13,254 nucleotides of DNA from CAZTVF01 sp964616985. Lineage in GTDB: Bacteria > Planctomycetota > Phycisphaerae > SM23-33. The notes beneath the pieces were generated by a model, which worked only from the letters and a program-made list of their open reading frames with translations, searched no databases and was not told the DNA's origin. Positions 11,045 through 13,254 of this stretch are shown piece by piece. The stretch covers positions 1 to 13,254 of the forward strand of contig CAZTVF010000134.1 of the NCBI GenBank assembly GCA_964616985.1. The letters run 5' to 3'. A program made the translations under genes and the position numbers. How positions within the stretch are numbered: the first letter of the stretch is position 1; the number at the start of each line of letters is the position of its first letter.

Positions 11045-12751
11045 CTAGGCGAGCTTGCCGAGTTCCATGTTGTGCAGGCTCTTGCCGGCGGGGACCATGG
11101 GGTAGACGTTCTCTTCGGGCTCGACCTGCACGTCGAGCACGACGGGGCCCTCATGCTTGAGCGCCTCGTTGATGCCGTCGGCCAGCTCGCCGCGCTCGGA
11201 GATCGTGATGCCCCGGGCGCCGAACGCCTCGGCGATGCGGGCGAACTCGGGGCAGGGGTGCGGCGTCGAGGAATACCGACGCCCGTAGAACATCTCCTGC
11301 CACTGGCGGACCATGCCCAGGTACCCGTTGTTGAGCACGACGAACTTCACCGGCTGCTGGTACTGCACGGCCGTGATGACCTCGACCATCGTCATCGAGA
11401 AGCTGCCGTCGCCGTCGATGTCGATGACCGTCGCGCCGGGGCACCCGAACTGCGCCCCGATGGCCGCGGGCACGCCGAACCCCATCGTGCCCAGCCCGCC
11501 GGAGGTGATCACCTGCCGCGGGCGCTTCCATCCGTAGAACTGCGCGGCCCACATCTGGTGCTGGCCGACGCCGGTGGCGACGATCGCGTCGTGGCCGGTG
11601 AGCTTGCCCATCATGGCGATGGCTTCCTGGGGCCTGATCTTGCCCGAGGTCTCGTAGCGCATCGGGTACTTCTTCTTCCACGCGGCGATCTGCTCCAGCC
11701 ACGCCTGGCGGTCGCGCGGCTGGATGAACTCGAGCATGCGGCCGAGGATGTCCTTGGCGTCGCCGACGACGGGGATGTCGACCTTCACGTTCTTGGAGAT
11801 CGACGACGGGTCGATGTCGATGTGGACGATCTTCGCCTTGGGGGCGAAGGTGGCCACGTCGCCGGTGACGCGGTCGTCGAAGCGGGCGCCGATGGCGACC
11901 AGGCAGTCGCAGTCCTGCACCGCGTAGTTGGCGGTGGCCGAGCCGTGCATGCCCAGCATCTGCAGGGCCAGCGGGCTGTCTTCATCGACCGCGCCCAGGG
12001 CCAGCAGCGTGGTGGTCACGGGCAGCTGGCCTTTCTGGATGATCGCGCGGAGATCGTCGCTGGCGCCGGAGATGATCACGCCGCCGCCCACGTACAGCAG
12101 CGGGCGCTGCGCGGCGTTGATGGCCTCGGCCGCCAGCTTGATCTGGCGAATGTGCCCGGCCGTGCGAGGCTTGTAGCCCGGGAGGTTGATCTCCAGGTCA
12201 GGCTCGGCGGTGACCTTGGCGGCGGTGGCGTCGACAGCGATGTCGACCAGCACCGGGCCCGGGCGGCCCGTGCGGGCGATGTGGAACGCCTCGCGCATGG
12301 TGCGGCCGATGTCTTCGACGCGCTTGACCAGGAAGTTGTGCTTGGTGATGGGGCGGGTGATGCCCGTCATGTCCGCTTCCTGGAAGGCGTCGTTGCCGAT
12401 CAGGAAGCTCTTGACCTGCCCGGTGATGGCGACCATCGGGACGGAGTCCATGTAGGCGTTGGCCACGCCGGTGACCAGGTTGGTGGCACCGGGGCCGCTG
12501 GTGGCCAGGCACACGCCGACCTTGCCCGTCGCGCGGGCGTAGCCGTCGGCCATGTGGGCCGCGCCCTGCTCGTGGCGGGTGAGGACGAACTTGATGGGGG
12601 TCTTGTACAGGGCGTCGAAGATGGGCAGCACGGCCCCGCCGGGGAAGCCGAACATGACCTCCACTCCCTGCTCCTGGAGCATCTGGTGGAACAGTTCGGC
12701 GCCATTGATTCCGGCATACGTCGGTGTCGTCATAGTGTCTTCCGTTTTCAT
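11045..12751 (-). CDS. ilvB: Acetohydroxyacid synthase large (catalytic) subunit
   Basis: A 568-aa thiamine-diphosphate enzyme that makes acetolactate or acetohydroxybutyrate from pyruvate, the first shared step of valine, leucine and isoleucine synthesis. Visible hallmarks are FGFPGGAVLP near residue 34, catalytic Glu61 in RHEQGAAHMADGYAR, SGPGATN (85-91), the FAD/central domain (about 200-340) and the ThDP motif from GDGS (447-450) to LNN (473-475). The length is typical. Two starts are possible: ATG at 12751 (weak GAGAAAT upstream) and the seventh codon ATG at 12733, preceded by GGAAG 5 nt away; the shorter form may be the real one. An inverted repeat, TCGTCT-ACG-AGACGA (12757-12771), lies just before the start and could be regulatory. 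Confidence 0.96.
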   Translation of the reverse strand: MKTEDTMTTPTYAGINGAELFHQMLQEQGVEVMFGFPGGAVLPIFDALYKTPIKFVLTRHEQGAAHMADGYARATGKVGVCLATSGPGATNLVTGVANAYMDSVPMVAITGQVKSFLIGNDAFQEADMTGITRPITKHNFLVKRVEDIGRTMREAFHIARTGRPGPVLVDIAVDATAAKVTAEPDLEINLPGYKPRTAGHIRQIKLAAEAINAAQRPLLYVGGGVIISGASDDLRAIIQKGQLPVTTTLLALGAVDEDSPLALQMLGMHGSATANYAVQDCDCLVAIGARFDDRVTGDVATFAPKAKIVHIDIDPSSISKNVKVDIPVVGDAKDILGRMLEFIQPRDRQAWLEQIAAWKKKYPMRYETSGKIRPQEAIAMMGKLTGHDAIVATGVGQHQMWAAQFYGWKRPRQVITSGGLGTMGFGVPAAIGAQFGCPGATVIDIDGDGSFSMTMVEVITAVQYQQPVKFVVLNNGYLGMVRQWQEMFYGRRYSSTPHPCPEFARIAEAFGARGITISERGELADGINEALKHEGPVVLDVQVEPEENVYPMVPAGKSLHNMELGKLA

Positions 12752-13254
12752 ATTTCTCGTCTACGAGACGAAACTAGCGGGTGTAGATAGTACGAAGCTG
12801 CCTGGGAAGGAAACGACGGGAATGGAAAGCCATTCGTCACCGCACCTGGTCCAGGCGACCGGCGGAGTAGGGCCGCGACGCCAGCAGGGCGTGCGGCCTA
12901 GAGTACAACGACAAAGCATGCCGCCACCGGCGCCGCGAAGCGGCCGCCCGGTAGGACCCAGCAGAAGGCATGATGTCCGGTGACGTTGCTCATTTGCGTT
13001 GTTAATTCTAATGATCGGCCAAACGGGTGTCAATGCCTAATGCGACGCCAGGGGCCTGCCATGAATCTTGCTGACAGCAGCACAGCGCAGGAAAACTCGA
13101 AATCCGAAAAACGAAATTCGAAACAAATCCAAAAACTCAAAGGCAACAAACAACGCCAAGATGACCGCCAAGGGTTTCCGGTTTCGAGCTTCGTTTTGGA
13201 TTTCGAGTTCGCAGATTCAAATCTGAGATGCATAAATAACAAGTGACATTGGAG
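12752..13254. other. Upstream region of ilvB, no supported gene
   Basis: About 500 nt with no convincing coding region. A 19-codon minus-strand frame (12833-12774) lacks runs of Ile, Leu or Val and is not an attenuator leader peptide. I see no T-box sequence. TACTAT at about 12786-12791 (minus strand) is a weak -10 candidate for ilvB. The outer part is taken up by an inverted AT-rich repeat (13091-13210). Confidence 0.45.
13091..13210. repeat. Inverted CGAAATCC-type repeats
   Basis: The left arm starting at 13091 contains ACTCGAAATCC, then ACGAAATTCGAAAC. The right arm (about 13174-13210), read on the minus strand, gives ACTCGAAATCC, then ACGAAGCTCGAAAC. The arms differ by a few substitutions and two single-base gaps over about 30 nt, with a spacer of roughly 50 nt. 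Short units of the form CGAAAtyC recur within each arm. Frames read here are low-complexity and not genes. Confidence 0.6.

Noticed and set aside
11072..12790. 572-codon plus-strand open frame opposite ilvB
   Set aside because: Antisense to a certain gene; the product is His/Asp/Val/Gly-rich low complexity, typical of the complement of GC-rich coding DNA.
12774..12833. Leader peptide for attenuation of ilvB
   Set aside because: The 19-aa minus-strand frame (MAFHSRRFLPRQLRTIYTR) has no run of Ile, Leu or Val codons, and no terminator/antiterminator pair is apparent.
12980..13246. Open frames at the right end
   Set aside because: Both strands' frames here are read from the inverted AT-rich repeat and give low-complexity Lys/Asn or Phe/Ser-rich products.

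Overview
The window looks like part of a planctomycete-type genome, most likely Phycisphaerae-like. This is an inference from three things: high-GC core genes, Thr-Gln-Pro-Ala linkers in two exported proteins, and a secreted NHL-repeat protein. No rRNA or marker gene is present to confirm it. Almost all genes lie on the minus strand, and the long plus-strand frames opposite them are shadows. The exceptions are an integrase and a tRNA gene.

Right half (about 7.7-13.25 kb) is ordinary chromosome. In transcription order (minus strand) it holds ilvB and ilvN (acetohydroxyacid synthase), a clear rho-independent terminator, an exported MsrB-MsrA fusion, an AIR-synthase (PurM-like) gene and a 78-aa gene. 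Three gaps here carry inverted copies of short-period repeats, each gap with its own motif.

Centre (about 3.6-7.7 kb) is a recombination hot spot. A tRNA-Thr(CGU) gene has its 3' end duplicated 1.9 kb away, on the far side of a single exported HEAT-like gene. Upstream of the tRNA are a divergent tyrosine recombinase and a cluster of TGTATCCA repeats. Next to these sits a chimeric relic, made of a type I restriction HsdR fragment fused to the C-terminal part of a second tyrosine recombinase. A further decayed copy of that recombinase's 3' end follows.

Left half (about 1.4-3.65 kb) is the most unusual part. A 16-bp repeat, consensus CAGTACAAAGAGTTAG, occurs seven times. Read in the gene direction (minus strand) it is CTAACTCTTTGTACTG. 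It supplies the TAA stop codon of two genes and lies exactly 8 nt before the ATG of three others. Four copies are crowded at the recombinase-proximal end at 33-35 bp periodicity; the others separate small genes, mostly of unknown function. Included among these are an operon of a 75-aa protein, a zinc-finger anti-sigma-like membrane protein and an HD-domain protein. The layout resembles an integron (recombinase end, repeat cluster, co-oriented cassettes), but the repeats are short and not palindromic like attC, and the recombinase relic does not look like IntI. I consider this the candidate undescribed system in the window. Further left is a spacer with decayed coding traces, then a complete NHL-repeat secreted protein gene.
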